Under the pieces are notes generated by a model. It saw only the letters and a program-made list of their open reading frames with translations. It was not told the origin of the DNA and did no database searches. Shown in pieces: positions 46,119-55,859 of a DNA stretch of 64,000 nt (the first letter of the stretch is position 1; each line of letters opens with the position of its first letter). Origin of the DNA: Halalkalicoccus paucihalophilus (GTDB taxonomy: Archaea; Halobacteriota; Halobacteria; Halobacteriales; Halalkalicoccaceae); the NCBI RefSeq assembly GCF_001593955.1, contig NZ_LTAZ01000008.1, positions 1-64,000 on the forward strand, written 5' to 3'. The position numbers were made by a program, and so were the translations under genes.

Positions 46119-47300
46119 CTACTGACGTGATGTCGCCCGGAACGCGCCGACACAGACGAGGCCGGCGAGCGCGCCGGCCGCGAGCGTCGGGAACGCGATC
46201 CGATACCCCCCGGCGTCGAGTGCCCACCCGAAGACGACCGGCGAGACGACGGTGGTGCTGAAGCCGATGAAGGACTGGACCGACAGCGCCGTGCCCATTC
46301 GCTCGGGGGCGACGACCTCCGTCACCGTCGTTGAGGTCGGTGCGCTGTCCATCGTGATGGCGACCCCGTAGACCAGCACGATCACCACCAGTAGAGAAAT
46401 CGGGAGCCCGCCCAGCGATCCGAGGGTGGCGCTGATCAGTCCGCTGGCCGCCAGTCCTGCCCCGATCACGCGAACCCGCCCGACGCGGTCGCTGAGCGCC
46501 CCACCGAGGAGATTACCGGGCCCGCCGAGCGCGACAGCCACGCCGACGAGCGTGCCGGCGATCAGTTCGGGCGAGTCCGTCGCCGCGACCGCCGGAACCG
46601 TGAGCAGGAACGCGGGTAGCCAGTTTCGCATCCCGAACAGCTCCCAGTTGTGCCACGAGTAGATCCCGACGGCGGCCAGATACGCGCGATTGCGCAACAC
46701 GCCCAGGTCGAACCCGCCCTCGGCCCGGTCGGTTCCGGGGGCGTCCCGGCCCAGCCCCAGGATCAGTGGTCCGACACAGAGCGCGCCGACGCTGGTCGCG
46801 GCGACCGCGATCCGCCAGTCGAACGCGGCCGCGATGGTGCCCGCAAGCAGGAAGGACAGGCCGCTGCTGGCCGAAAAGGTGCCGACGTAGATTCCCATTG
46901 CGGTCCCGCGGTCGGCCTCGGGATACCACTCGGCGACGAAGCGCATCCCGGGGACGTAGACGCCGGCCATGCCGATCCCGGCGAGGAATCGGAGGGCCGT
47001 GCCGGCGAGAAACCCCGAGGCGACCAGCGCGAACAGCAGGCTCGCCCCGCCCGTGACCGTCGCTCCGGCGGCGATCACCCCCCGCGGCGTGCGGCGGTCA
47101 ACGACCATCCCGATCGGGACGATCGCGAGGAGGTAGCCCGCCTGAAACGCGGCGAAGACGATTCCCGCACGCGTCCCCGAGAGCCCCCAGTCGGCGACGA
47201 TCGCGGGGAGGACCGCCGAGTAGTTGAACCAGACGAGCACCGAGAGGAAGAGCGCGGCGCTGGCGACCGCCAGCATCCGGGTGCGCGCCCGTTCGAACAC
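46119..47300 (-). CDS. Major facilitator superfamily transporter
   Basis: 393 residues from the GTG at 47300 (VFERARTRMLAVASAALFLS); the longer frame upstream runs antisense of the aminotransferase gene and is not protein-like. About twelve membrane segments, with PIGMVVDRRTPRG after helix 2 (the MFS loop 2-3 motif), a GMAGVYVPGMRFVAEWYPEADRGTAMGIYV half, and GGPGNLLGGALSDRVGRVR in the second half. Substrate unknown; resembles anion/organic solute exporters of the CynX type. Ends convergent with the PQQ pseudogene. Confidence 0.85.
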   Translation of the reverse strand: MFERARTRMLAVASAALFLSVLVWFNYSAVLPAIVADWGLSGTRAGIVFAAFQAGYLLAIVPIGMVVDRRTPRGVIAAGATVTGGASLLFALVASGFLAGTALRFLAGIGMAGVYVPGMRFVAEWYPEADRGTAMGIYVGTFSASSGLSFLLAGTIAAAFDWRIAVAATSVGALCVGPLILGLGRDAPGTDRAEGGFDLGVLRNRAYLAAVGIYSWHNWELFGMRNWLPAFLLTVPAVAATDSPELIAGTLVGVAVALGGPGNLLGGALSDRVGRVRVIGAGLAASGLISATLGSLGGLPISLLVVIVLVYGVAITMDSAPTSTTVTEVVAPERMGTALSVQSFIGFSTTVVSPVVFGWALDAGGYRIAFPTLAAGALAGLVCVGAFRATSRQ

Positions 47301-47370
47301 GCCCGTTCCTCGTCGGGACGCTACTAATCTCTGTGTGATCCGGTCGATTTGACCCCCGATGTGGGGCCCG

Positions 47371-48561
47371 CTACTCCGTCCGCAGTGCACTCGCCGTCGC
47401 GCCGGCCCCGGCCTCGAGGTCGACGTCCGCGCCCTCGTCGGCCAGCACCGAGCCGAACGCGGCGATGAACTGCGTGGCGTTCGCCGGGCGCGCCGAGTGG
47501 CCCATACAGCCCACGCGGAAGATCTCGCCGTCGAGCGCACCGAGCCCGCCCACGATCTCGATCCCGTGGTCGTCGAGCAGGCGGTCGATGACCCGCCCGT
47601 CGTCGACCCCCTCGGGGACGCGAACGGGATTGAGCGTCGGCAGCCAGTGTTCGTCGGCCGCCTTCAGCCCGACGCCCATCTCCTCGACGCCCGCCTTGAG
47701 CGCGCCCGCGACACGCCGGTGGCGCTCCCACGTCCCCTCAAGGCTCGCCTCGCTCACGAGTCGCAGCGACTCCCGGAGCGCGTACAGAGTCGAGATCGGG
47801 CCGGTGTGGTGGTAGTTGCGTTCGTCGCCCCAGTACTCCCAGACCCCCTCGAGGTCGAGGTACCACGATCGGACGGGCTCCTCACGGGCGTGGACCTTCT
47901 CCATCGCCCGGTCGTTGAACGTGATCGGGCTCGCACCTGGCGGGGCCGAGAGGCACTTCTGGGAGCCCGAGTAGACGACGTCGACGTCCCACTCGTCGGT
48001 CCGGAACTCCACCCCTCCGAGGGAGGCGACGGTGTCGGCGATCACGAGCGCGTCGTTCTCGTGGGCGATCTCGGTGAGCTCCGAAACCCCCGTCTGGCGC
48101 ACGCCCGTCGAGGTCTCGCCGTGGACGAACCCGAACACCGTCGGCGAGTGCTCGGCGAAGGCGTCCTCGACGTCCGCGGGGTCAAGCGGCTCGCCCCACG
48201 GCGCGCTCACCGTGACGACCTCGCCACCGGCGCGTTCGGCGATCTCGCCCATCCGCGCGCCGAAGTAGCCGTTGTCGGGCACCAACACGGTTTCGCCGGG
48301 TTCGACGAGGTTCGAGAAGGCGGTCTCCATCGCGGCCGATCCGGTGCCGCTGACCGCGAGGGTGTGCTCGTTGTCCGTTTGGAACAGGTATCGCAGTCCG
48401 TCCTGGATGTCGTCCATGACCTCGACGCAGTAATCGTCGAGATACCCCACCAGCGGCGTCGCCATCGAGCGCAACACGCGGGGGTGGACGTCGCTCGGGC
48501 CGGGGCCCATCAGCGTTCGATCCGGGGGGACAAGTTCGCCGAACTCGGGTGCGTCGGTCAT
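47371..48561 (-). CDS. Class V aminotransferase (alanine-glyoxylate/serine type)
   Basis: 396 residues. GPGPSDVHPRVLRSMATPLVGYLDDYC opens it; AVSGTGSAAMETAFSNLVEPGE binds PLP, the Asp is in ALVIADTVASLGGVEF, and the PLP Lys is in YSGSQKCLSAPPG. It would move the amino group from Ala or Ser to glyoxylate or pyruvate. Upstream of and on the same strand as the MFS gene; a link is not proven. Confidence 0.9.
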   Translation of the reverse strand: MTDAPEFGELVPPDRTLMGPGPSDVHPRVLRSMATPLVGYLDDYCVEVMDDIQDGLRYLFQTDNEHTLAVSGTGSAAMETAFSNLVEPGETVLVPDNGYFGARMGEIAERAGGEVVTVSAPWGEPLDPADVEDAFAEHSPTVFGFVHGETSTGVRQTGVSELTEIAHENDALVIADTVASLGGVEFRTDEWDVDVVYSGSQKCLSAPPGASPITFNDRAMEKVHAREEPVRSWYLDLEGVWEYWGDERNYHHTGPISTLYALRESLRLVSEASLEGTWERHRRVAGALKAGVEEMGVGLKAADEHWLPTLNPVRVPEGVDDGRVIDRLLDDHGIEIVGGLGALDGEIFRVGCMGHSARPANATQFIAAFGSVLADEGADVDLEAGAGATASALRTE

Positions 48562-48629
48562 ACCTCACCTCACCCCCTACCGAAGTAAAAAACGACCGTT
48601 CCGCGTCCGCCAATGACACTCCCCGTCGC

Positions 48630-50378
48630 TCACGCCACCCGATAGACGCGCGCCTCGCAGGGGCGAAGCGTATCGTCGAGCAGGTCCGAGACGGTCGTCC
48701 CATTGACCTCGTAGTTCGCGAGCAGGACCTCCAGAGTGGCCCTCGTATCGAGGTCCTCGCTCGGGAACCCGATCGCCGTCGGGTCGTCGTCGAAGTTGAG
48801 CGCCACGAGCAGGCGCTCCTCGTCGAGGGTTCGGGTGTAGGCCCACAGCGACTCGTGATCGGGCGTGAGCTGGTCGTACTCGCCGTAGACGAGGGTATCA
48901 CTCACCGCCTCCTCGGAGCGAAGCGCGATCAGTTCGCGGTAGTAGTGCCAGACCGACTCGGGATCCTCCCGAGCCCGTTCGGCGTTTATCGTCTCCTTGT
49001 CCGGGTTGACCGCGATCCAGGGCTCGCCGTCGGAAAAGCCGGCGTGCTCACCGTCGGTCCACTGGACGGGCGTCCGGGCGTTGTCGCGGCTCGCCCCAGC
49101 GACGGCCTCCCGGACCGCCTCGAAGGACCCGATCTCGCCGCGCTCGATCGCGCGCTCGACGGGGTTGCGGGTCGCGACGTCCTCGAACTCCGCGAGCGAC
49201 GTCCACGGGTAGTTCGTCATTCCCAGTTCCTCGCCCTGGTAGACGAACGGCGTCCCCCGCAGGGTGTGCACCAGCGTTCCCAGCAGTTTTGCCGACTCCC
49301 GGCGGTAGGCCTCGCTCCCGAACCGCGAGACCTGTCGGGGATGGTCGTGGTTCGAGAGGTACTGGGCGACCCAGCCCTCCTCCTCGATGAGCCCGTCCCA
49401 ACGGTCGATTACCGCCTTCAGTTCGGATAGAGTCCACTCGCCGGGCTCGTAGATCGCGCCCTGCTGATCGATGTTCACGTGCTCGAAGTGCGTCAGCATC
49501 GAGAGGCCGTCCCGGTCGGGGTCGAGGTACGCGCGGGCGTCCTCGTCGGGGATCGTCGGCGTTCCGACCTCGCCAACGGTCAGGAGTTCCCGGTCGAACA
49601 GCGCCTCGTTCATCTCCGCGAGGTACTCGTGGACCTGAGGCGCGTTGCCGGCGTACTTCATCGTGCCGTTCAGCGGCGCGTCGAGGTCGGTCGCCAACCC
49701 TCCCGATTTCCCGATGTGGGCGATGGCGTCAAGCCGGAAGCCGTCGATCCCCTTCTCGAGCCACCACTCCATCATCTCGTACACCGACTCGCGGACCGCC
49801 TCGTTGGGCCAGTAGAGATCGGGCTGTTTCCGGTCGAACAGGTGGAGGTACCACTTCTCGCGCCCGTCGTCGTAGGCCCACGCCGGCCCGCCGAAGATCG
49901 ACCGCCAACCGTTGGGCGGGGCCTCGCCCGCAGGTCCCTCTTCGCTCTCCCAGTCGACACTCTCAGCGTCGACACCCTCTCGCCACCAGTAGAACCCGTC
50001 GTACTCGGGGTCCTCGTCGCGCGAGCGGACGAACCACTCGTGTTCGTCGGAGGTGTGGTTCACCACCAGATCCATGATCAGGCGGATGTCCCGGGCGTGC
50101 AGTTCGTCCAACAGCTCCTCCCAGTCGTCCATCGTCCCGAAATCCGGGTGGATCGCCCGGTAGTCCGAGACGTCGTAGCCGTTGTCGGCGTCGGGCGAGG
50201 CGTAGACGGGGTTCAGCCACACAGCGTCGATTCCCAACGAATCGAGGTACCCCACTTTCTCAGTGATTCCGAGGATGTCACCGACACCGTCGCCGTCGGT
50301 GTCGTTGAAGCTCCGCGGGTAGATCTGGTACACCACGGCCTCCTTCCACCAGCGTCGTTCGATATCCGATTCGTTCAC
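48630..50378 (-). CDS. GH13 alpha-glucosidase (oligo-1,6-glucosidase type)
   Basis: 582 residues from the GTG at 50378; an ATG at 50417 would add 13. RRWWKEAVVYQIYPRSFNDTDGDGVGD start, MDLVVNHTSDEHEWF (region I), nucleophile Asp in DGFRLDAIAHIGK (region II), acid Glu in LLTVGEVGT (region III), and LSNHDHPR (region IV) are all present. Cytoplasmic, no signal. It cleaves alpha-glucosides such as maltose, isomaltose or sucrose. The full family length is kept. Confidence 0.93.
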   Translation of the reverse strand: MNESDIERRWWKEAVVYQIYPRSFNDTDGDGVGDILGITEKVGYLDSLGIDAVWLNPVYASPDADNGYDVSDYRAIHPDFGTMDDWEELLDELHARDIRLIMDLVVNHTSDEHEWFVRSRDEDPEYDGFYWWREGVDAESVDWESEEGPAGEAPPNGWRSIFGGPAWAYDDGREKWYLHLFDRKQPDLYWPNEAVRESVYEMMEWWLEKGIDGFRLDAIAHIGKSGGLATDLDAPLNGTMKYAGNAPQVHEYLAEMNEALFDRELLTVGEVGTPTIPDEDARAYLDPDRDGLSMLTHFEHVNIDQQGAIYEPGEWTLSELKAVIDRWDGLIEEEGWVAQYLSNHDHPRQVSRFGSEAYRRESAKLLGTLVHTLRGTPFVYQGEELGMTNYPWTSLAEFEDVATRNPVERAIERGEIGSFEAVREAVAGASRDNARTPVQWTDGEHAGFSDGEPWIAVNPDKETINAERAREDPESVWHYYRELIALRSEEAVSDTLVYGEYDQLTPDHESLWAYTRTLDEERLLVALNFDDDPTAIGFPSEDLDTRATLEVLLANYEVNGTTVSDLLDDTLRPCEARVYRVA

Positions 50379-50557
50379 CCCTGTTGGAAGGGCCAACCCG
50401 GACAAAAGCGTCCCCATTCGATTGAGACGCCCGGGATACCTTCGAGCGGGCGCATACGGGATCCCGAATCCGCCTGTAAATCGATAACAGATTTATCGAG
50501 GAACTCCGCGATCGATCGCCGGCACTGAACGCGTCTGATCGCGATCCCCGGTTCCGG

Positions 50558-50794
50558 TCACTCCTCTCGACTATCGGTTCCGATCGGTACGATCCTGAAG
50601 ACGTACTCCGGGCCGGCTCGATCGAGGTTGTGCGGCCGTTCCTCTGCGGTGTGCGTTCGACACAGCGGAACCTCGGCTTCGACGGCACCGAGGTCGTTCT
50701 CCTCCTGATACCGTTCGTACACCCAGAAGTCGGCGGTGGTCTCGCACGATCTACGGTGACAGTCGAACGGGGGGACCCCCTCCTCGGTGACCAT
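50558..50794 (-). CDS. Small Cys/His protein, possible zinc finger
   Basis: 78 residues. DCHRRSCETTADFWVYERYQ and EVPLCRTHTAEERPHN place Cys11, Cys16, Cys45, and His48-type residues in a zinc-binding arrangement. The C-terminal YVFRIVPIG strand follows. It looks like a haloarchaeal orphan family. It is 54 bp downstream of the M55 peptidase gene on the same strand and may be co-transcribed. Confidence 0.7.
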   Translation of the reverse strand: MVTEEGVPPFDCHRRSCETTADFWVYERYQEENDLGAVEAEVPLCRTHTAEERPHNLDRAGPEYVFRIVPIGTDSREE

Positions 50795-50848
50795 AGTCGA
50801 TGACAGGTCCGAGAGACAATAGCTGTGGGGCTTGTCGTCCCTCTCTGC

Positions 50849-51691
50849 TTAGAGTCGCGTATACACCCCCGACTCCGGGTCGAGGATCTCGTCCGTCTCG
50901 ATGCGGATCGTCCGGGAATCGATCCGCGTTACGCCCGTCGCGAACGGGAGGAGGGGTCCGACGAACGGGAGGTACTGCCTGATCGCCCCGCCGGCCCGGT
51001 CGATCTTCGAGATCCGCGAGGGCTCGTAGTACCGGATCTCGAGCGAATACGGCGGTTCGATCCCGGTGTACGGCGGGATCTCCCCGAGTCGGTCGACCGC
51101 CGCGGCGGTCCCCTCTCGGATCGCCGCCTCGACGGCCTGAGGGTCGCGATGGCGCGCGGATTCGCGGCCCGTCCCGTACTTGGTGATCGCGGTCTCGATC
51201 CCGGGGACGAACTGGCGGGCCTCGAGGGTCGCCTTGTCGTCGCCCGCGAGGAACACCGTCGGGACGCCCTGACGGCCGGCGAGCAACGCCCGGCAGGCGA
51301 ACTCGCCGACGAAGACCCCGTTCAGCTTGTAGTAATCGACCGCGAGCGAGGAGTAGGTGTGACACAGCGGCGCGTCGGGCGTCCCCGCCATCGCGTGCTG
51401 GCCGACGAACAGCACGCCGTCGTAGCCCTCAAGCTGGAAATAGGGCCGCCCCTCTCCGAGGTATCGCCCGCCCTCGAGGTCCCGCTTTCGGAGGCCGCCG
51501 CTGCCGTGGCCGTCCCAGACGTCGACGGTCGCGTCGGGCGCGCGCGAGCGGACACCCTCGATACACGCGTTGACCTCGCGGGCGAGTCGGTCCATCGCGG
51601 GCCCCTTCCGTTCCTCCCGCCCCGTTCGGGTCTGATAGAACGAATCGACCCCGGTGACGCCCTCCAGGTCCGTGATCACGAGCAGTCGCAT
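50849..51691 (-). CDS. M55-family D-aminopeptidase-like protein
   Basis: 280 residues from the ATG at 51691 (MRLLVITDLEGVTGV); the longer frame to 51769 is not protein-like. Metal residues: Asp8 and Glu10 in DLEG, DGHGSGG, FVGQHAMAG and LCHTYSS, the hallmark of DppA-type M55 peptidases, which are zinc enzymes acting on short D-amino-acid peptides. FLAGDDKATLEA is another conserved motif. Cytoplasmic. Substrate in archaea unknown. Confidence 0.88.
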   Translation of the reverse strand: MRLLVITDLEGVTGVDSFYQTRTGREERKGPAMDRLAREVNACIEGVRSRAPDATVDVWDGHGSGGLRKRDLEGGRYLGEGRPYFQLEGYDGVLFVGQHAMAGTPDAPLCHTYSSLAVDYYKLNGVFVGEFACRALLAGRQGVPTVFLAGDDKATLEARQFVPGIETAITKYGTGRESARHRDPQAVEAAIREGTAAAVDRLGEIPPYTGIEPPYSLEIRYYEPSRISKIDRAGGAIRQYLPFVGPLLPFATGVTRIDSRTIRIETDEILDPESGVYTRL

Positions 51692-52206
51692 GCTTCGAGT
51701 CCGCTCCGTCGACACGGGAAAGCGCTTCGGCACGCGGCTACCGCTCGGATCGCGTCGTCGCTGACTCACCGTCGGGTGGCCGTCACCCGACAGGCGTCCC
51801 TCGCGGGATCGAGGCGGTCAGCAGAAGGCTCCCGAACCACCGAGCGTCGCGCCACGAACGGGCCGAACCCTCCCTCCCCAGTGAAAGGGGACGGCCCGAA
51901 TCGTGAGTGGAGACGGCGACCACCATATGGTGGGCTGAAGCGAGGCCATAGGGGCCGGCGACCGAATCCGGTGCCGGCATCGGAGCCGATGGCACGTATC
52001 CGTGTGGACTTTCTGGTAGATTATTTCGGTGAACACAACTATAGAAAAATAACCCGTTCCGTGGGCGAACACGAACGACCGAGACGGCACACGGAGGTTC
52101 GGGGTCCGCGACGACACGAACCGTTCGACCGACGACGGGTCCCGACGCTCCATCGCCCGAACCGCCGGCCGTACTCTTTTGGTCGCGGCCGGTGTCCCCT
52201 CCGTCG
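51692..52206. other. Intergenic, 515 bp, no gene recognised
   Basis: Between divergently oriented genes. A/T-rich words (TTATTTCGG, ACTATAGAAAAATAACC) at 52018-52052 probably belong to the promoter of the 52207 gene. No domain-bearing frame was found. Confidence 0.4.
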
Positions 52207-52959
52207 ATGCAGGTCGCAATCCTTACCGTCGGCGACGAGGTGCTCGCGGGCGACATCGCGAACACGAACGGGACGTGGCTCGCCGGCCGTCTAAGCGAGG
52301 GCGGCGCGACGGTCGCCCGGGTCCTGACCGTCCCCGACGACCGGGCGCTCATCGCCGAGACCGTCTCCGAATGGGCCGAGACCTTCGACGCCGTGATCGT
52401 CACTGGCGGGCTCGGCGGCACCCCCGACGACGTCACCGCCGACGCGCTCGCCGACGCCTTCGAGCGCGACCTCGTCGTCGAGGGGACCGTCCGCGAGGAC
52501 GTCATCGAGACCGTCGCGGCCTACCGGGAGGCCAACCCCGAGACGGTCGCGGCCCACGATCTCGAGATCGACGTCGACGCGTGGGCGGCCCTGCCCACGG
52601 GCAGTCGGGCGCTGATCAACCCTGTGGGGCTCTGTCCGGGCTGTGTCGTCGAGAACGTCTACGCCTTCCCGGGGGTGCCAAGCGAGATGAAGGCCCTCTT
52701 CGAGGAAGTCGCCCCGGAGTTCGGTGGGGCGGTCGTCTCGCGGACGCTGTATACGCCCCAACCGGAGGGTTCGATGACCGGCGTGCTCGCCGACGCCCGC
52801 GGGGAACTCGAGGCGACGGTCGCGAGCTACCCCGCTACCGACGGCCCCAACCGACTGAAGGCGACCGGATCGGACCCCGATGCCGTCGATAGGGCGGTCG
52901 CGTGGCTCCGCGAGCGCGTCGAGATCGTCGACGGACCCGAGTCGACACCCCGGGCGTGA
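52207..52959 (+). CDS. CinA-like molybdopterin-binding-fold protein
   Basis: 250 residues from the ATG at 52207 (MQVAILTVGDEVLAGDIANTN); the in-frame start at 52192 is less likely. The TVGDEVLAGD..NTNGTWLA start, VIVTGGLGGTPDDVTADALA, and YAFPGVPSEMKALFEE match the N-terminal CinA / MoCF_biosynth domain. The C-terminal CinA deamidase domain is absent, as in many archaeal versions. It is probably involved in nucleotide or pyridine-nucleotide repair. Confidence 0.88.
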   Translation: MQVAILTVGDEVLAGDIANTNGTWLAGRLSEGGATVARVLTVPDDRALIAETVSEWAETFDAVIVTGGLGGTPDDVTADALADAFERDLVVEGTVREDVIETVAAYREANPETVAAHDLEIDVDAWAALPTGSRALINPVGLCPGCVVENVYAFPGVPSEMKALFEEVAPEFGGAVVSRTLYTPQPEGSMTGVLADARGELEATVASYPATDGPNRLKATGSDPDAVDRAVAWLRERVEIVDGPESTPRA

Positions 52960-53016
52960 ACGGGCATACTCGCCGTCGACGAAAAAGCCAATAGCGTGAG
53001 GGCAATTGTCACGGAT

Positions 53017-53397
53017 ATGGCTCTCAACGACGGTACCCGCGTCGAGGACGTGATGTCGACACCCCTCGTGACGATCTCGCGGGAGGCGACGATCGCGGAG
53101 GCCGCAACGACGATGCGTGACCACGGAATCAGTTCGCTGGTCGTGACGACCAGTCCACCGTCGATCGTCACGAGTACCGACGTCCTCGACGTCGCGGCCG
53201 ACGGCTACGACCCGACCGAAGTACGGGTCGAAGACGTGATGACGACCGAAGTCGAGACCGTCCCGCCGGACCTGTTCCTAGAGGAGATCTCCGCGATGAT
53301 GATCAGCCTCGGTATCAATCACTTCCCCGTCGTCGACGTCGACGACGACTACATCGGGATGGTCTCCTCGACCGACATCGCCGCCCAGCTCTCCTGA
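53017..53397 (+). CDS. Two-CBS-domain protein
   Basis: 126 residues from the ATG at 53017. Two tandem CBS domains: VEDVMSTPLVTISREATIAEAATTM..ISSLVVT, then VEDVMTTEVETVPPDLFLEEISAMMISLGINHFPVVDVDDDYIGMVSSTDI. It binds adenine nucleotides as an energy sensor; no effector domain attached. Paralogous to 63523-63975. Confidence 0.9.
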   Translation: MALNDGTRVEDVMSTPLVTISREATIAEAATTMRDHGISSLVVTTSPPSIVTSTDVLDVAADGYDPTEVRVEDVMTTEVETVPPDLFLEEISAMMISLGINHFPVVDVDDDYIGMVSSTDIAAQLS

Positions 53398-53414
53398 GGA
53401 TTCGAACCCGCGGG

Positions 53415-54074
53415 TTACTCCTCGCCGTCGCGCCCGACGATCACCGTGTTCTCGACGAGCGTCTTGTGCCCACGGCGGAGTCGTTCGGAGAGTGCCTGAT
53501 GGGAGATGTCGAGTTCCTCGGCGAAGTCCGACAGCGAGACGTCACGCGGCACGTCGTAGTAGCCGTGTTCGTAGGCCGCGGCGATGGTCTCTTCCTGTTC
53601 GTCGGTCAGTCCGAACCGGCCCTGTTTGCCCTGATCGATGTTGTAGATGCGCTGGATGTCCATCGAGAGGTCGTGCTCCTCGCAGAACTCGTAGGTCTGC
53701 GAGAGGGCCTCCCGGTCGGGAAAGAGGATCCGCATGAACCAGCCCTGCTGTCTGCCCTCGGCGGCGAGGATCGTTCCCTCCTCCTCGGTCAGGATGTGGA
53801 TGAGCGCCTCGACGGAGTCGATCCAGTTCATCTGATACAGCGACTCCTCGCCCGGCTCGGCGATCACCTCGATCTCGGAGACGCTCGAATCCTCCTCGAG
53901 GACCGAAAGCAACTCCTCGGAATCGGCGCCCGTCGCCCAGACGTACGGCATGACGGAATCCGGGTCGTGGGCGACGATCCGCTCGATCTCGAAGTTGACC
54001 TCCTCAAGCGTCTCGAGGGTGTGACTGAGCGCGAACTCGCCTACCGGGAGCTGAATCTCGGCGATGGTGGCCAT
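53415..54074 (-). CDS. Bacterio-opsin-activator-type HTH regulator
   Basis: 219 residues from the ATG at 54074 (MATIAEIQLPVGEFAL); the frame extends to 54299 but the extra part lacks protein character. The N-terminal ~150 residues are the sensory-like domain of BAT proteins (YVWATGADSEELLSVLEED, QGWFMRILFPDREAL), and the C-terminal HTH_10 is DEQEETIAAAYEHGYYDVPRDVSLSDFAEELDISHQALSERLRRG. A transcription regulator. It lies 3' of the exopolysaccharide operon on the same strand; a paralog is at 59132. Confidence 0.9.
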   Translation of the reverse strand: MATIAEIQLPVGEFALSHTLETLEEVNFEIERIVAHDPDSVMPYVWATGADSEELLSVLEEDSSVSEIEVIAEPGEESLYQMNWIDSVEALIHILTEEEGTILAAEGRQQGWFMRILFPDREALSQTYEFCEEHDLSMDIQRIYNIDQGKQGRFGLTDEQEETIAAAYEHGYYDVPRDVSLSDFAEELDISHQALSERLRRGHKTLVENTVIVGRDGEE

Positions 54075-54154
54075 ACGGTCCATACCGTTCGCGGACGGAT
54101 ATAGCCCTCGTCGTCGGACTGTCGCGACTCGCCATTCGAATCCCTCTTGCGACG

Positions 54155-54325
54155 TTATTCGATCCGAAACCGCGACCCATGCGCCAGGAGGGGGACGGCG
54201 ATATCGACTCGTTGGACGTGATGGCCGCTGTCGACGTGGTGGTTGATCGCTCGTTTCGAGGGCGGCTTCGGATCGCCATCCGCGCTGACCGCGGTCCATT
54301 TACAGTCCGTACACGTGAATTTCAC
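54155..54325 (-). CDS. 56-residue C2H2-like zinc-finger micro-protein
   Basis: From the GTG at 54325: KFTCTDCKWTAVSADGD, then AINHHVDSGHHVQRV. The CxxC plus HHxxxGH spacing is that of small haloarchaeal C2H2-like zinc fingers. It ends at TAA 54155. A TCTATATC word lies 16-23 bp before the start. It is 80 bp upstream of the BAT-type gene on the same strand. Not reported by simple long-frame listing; function unknown. Confidence 0.55.
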   Translation of the reverse strand: MKFTCTDCKWTAVSADGDPKPPSKRAINHHVDSGHHVQRVDIAVPLLAHGSRFRIE

Positions 54326-54444
54326 TGTGGCCACCGGCTCGATATAGACGGCCGACTGCCAAGAGGTCGTTACTTGCAGACGCCCCTCGAACAGACACGA
54401 TCCGGCGGATGCCGTCGTGACCCCGCCTGATCAGGTGAGAACGG

Positions 54445-55737
54445 CTACCAGGTCAGCCCCTCGTAGGTGAGCCCCTCCCGGGGTTCGACGACGCGCCGTC
54501 CGTCGATCACCACCGGCGAGGCCATCCCCTCGAACTCCTCGTCGAGGGCGGCGAACTCGTCCCAGTCGGTCACGACGAGCGCGCCATCCGCGCCCGAGAG
54601 CGCCTCGGCGGCCGACTCTGCGTACTCGATCCCGGGGAAGTGCTCGCGCATGGGCGCGGGCGCGACGGGGTCGTAGGCGACGACCGTCGCGCCGCGTTCC
54701 TCGAGCCCCTCGATGACGGGGATCGCCCGCGAGTTCCGGACGTCGTCGGTGCCGGGCTTGAACGCGAGTCCCAGCACCGCGATCCGCGCCCCCGTCAGGT
54801 CGACGTGATCTTCGAGGAGCGCGAGCAGTCGCTCCGGCTGGCGGTCGTTGACCGCGACGGCGGCGTCGAGCAGTTCGGGTTCGTAGCCCGCCTCGCGGGC
54901 GGCGGCCCGCAGCGCGTCGACGTCCTTCGGAAAACACGACCCGCCCCACCCGACCCCCGAACGGAGGAACCGCTCGCCGATCCGGTCGTCGAGCCCGATG
55001 GCGTCGGCGATTCGGTAGGCGTCGACTCCGAACTCCTTGCAGATGTTCCCCAGTTCGTTGATTAAGCTGATCTTCGTCGCCAGAAACGCGTTGTTCGCGT
55101 ACTTGATGGTCTCGGCTTCTCTCACTGTCGCCTCGACGACGGCGGGGTCCGCCCGCTCGATCAACGGCTCGAAAACGCTCCCGAGACGGTCGTGACTCCA
55201 GTCGTCGTCCGCACCGAGGACGAGCTTCTCGGGCTCGAGGAAGTCGGTGACGGCGCTCCCCTCGCGGAGGAACTCCGGGTTCATCCCCACCCGGATGCGC
55301 TCGCCGACCGCCTCGCCCGACCCCGCCTCGATCGCCGGGATCAGCGTCCCCTCCGTGGTGCCGGGGATCACCGTACTCTTGACGACGACGAGGTGGTCGT
55401 TGCCCCCACCGGACAGCGCCTCGCCCACCGAGCGTGCCCCTCCCTCGATGATCGAGGCGTCGATGCTGCCGTCCTCGCGGGAAGGCGTCGGGAGCGCGAG
55501 GAACGTCACCTCGCAGTCGCGGATCGCGTCGTAGTCGGTCGTCGCCCGGAGCCGATCGCCCGCGTGTTCCTCGATCAGTTCGTCGAGGCCGGGTTCGTGG
55601 ATCGACGCCTCGCCGCGGTTGAGCCGGTCGACGACCCCCTCGTCGATGTCGATGGCCGTCACCTCGTGGCCCAGATCGGCGAAACAGGCGGCGAGCGTCG
55701 TCCCGACGTAGCCGCTGCCGACGACTGCGATGTTCAT
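54445..55737 (-). CDS. UDP-glucose 6-dehydrogenase
   Basis: 430 residues from the ATG at 55737 ([20 protein letters not shown]); four codons precede it in frame. Rossmann motif [18 protein letters not shown], the [11 protein letters not shown] motif, Lys/Asn in [19 protein letters not shown], the catalytic Cys (~268) in [12 protein letters not shown], and [14 protein letters not shown]. It oxidises UDP-glucose to UDP-glucuronate twice with NAD. Third gene of a minus-strand cluster after the synthase (gap ~120 bp), so its UDP-glucuronate is a probable precursor of the polymer made by that synthase. Confidence 0.93.
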   Translation of the reverse strand: MNIAVVGSGYVGTTLAACFADLGHEVTAIDIDEGVVDRLNRGEASIHEPGLDELIEEHAGDRLRATTDYDAIRDCEVTFLALPTPSREDGSIDASIIEGGARSVGEALSGGGNDHLVVVKSTVIPGTTEGTLIPAIEAGSGEAVGERIRVGMNPEFLREGSAVTDFLEPEKLVLGADDDWSHDRLGSVFEPLIERADPAVVEATVREAETIKYANNAFLATKISLINELGNICKEFGVDAYRIADAIGLDDRIGERFLRSGVGWGGSCFPKDVDALRAAAREAGYEPELLDAAVAVNDRQPERLLALLEDHVDLTGARIAVLGLAFKPGTDDVRNSRAIPVIEGLEERGATVVAYDPVAPAPMREHFPGIEYAESAAEALSGADGALVVTDWDEFAALDEEFEGMASPVVIDGRRVVEPREGLTYEGLTW

Positions 55738-55859
55738 CGTGCACACGGTCATTCTTCGTCGTAATCAGGGTTTGGATATATGTGTAGGCCACTCGAATCG
55801 AGGGGGTTCAGTGCGGGTGTTTTCTCCGCCCGATCACGAAGCACGGGCCGGAACCCCGT

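Noticed and set aside
47300..47540. N-terminal extension of the MFS frame
   Set aside because: The residues are Arg/Ser-rich antisense of the aminotransferase gene; the GTG at 47300 gives a normal MFS start.
54431..55792. Long minus-strand frame rich in Arg overlapping UGDH
   Set aside because: Shadow of UGDH in another frame; no domain.
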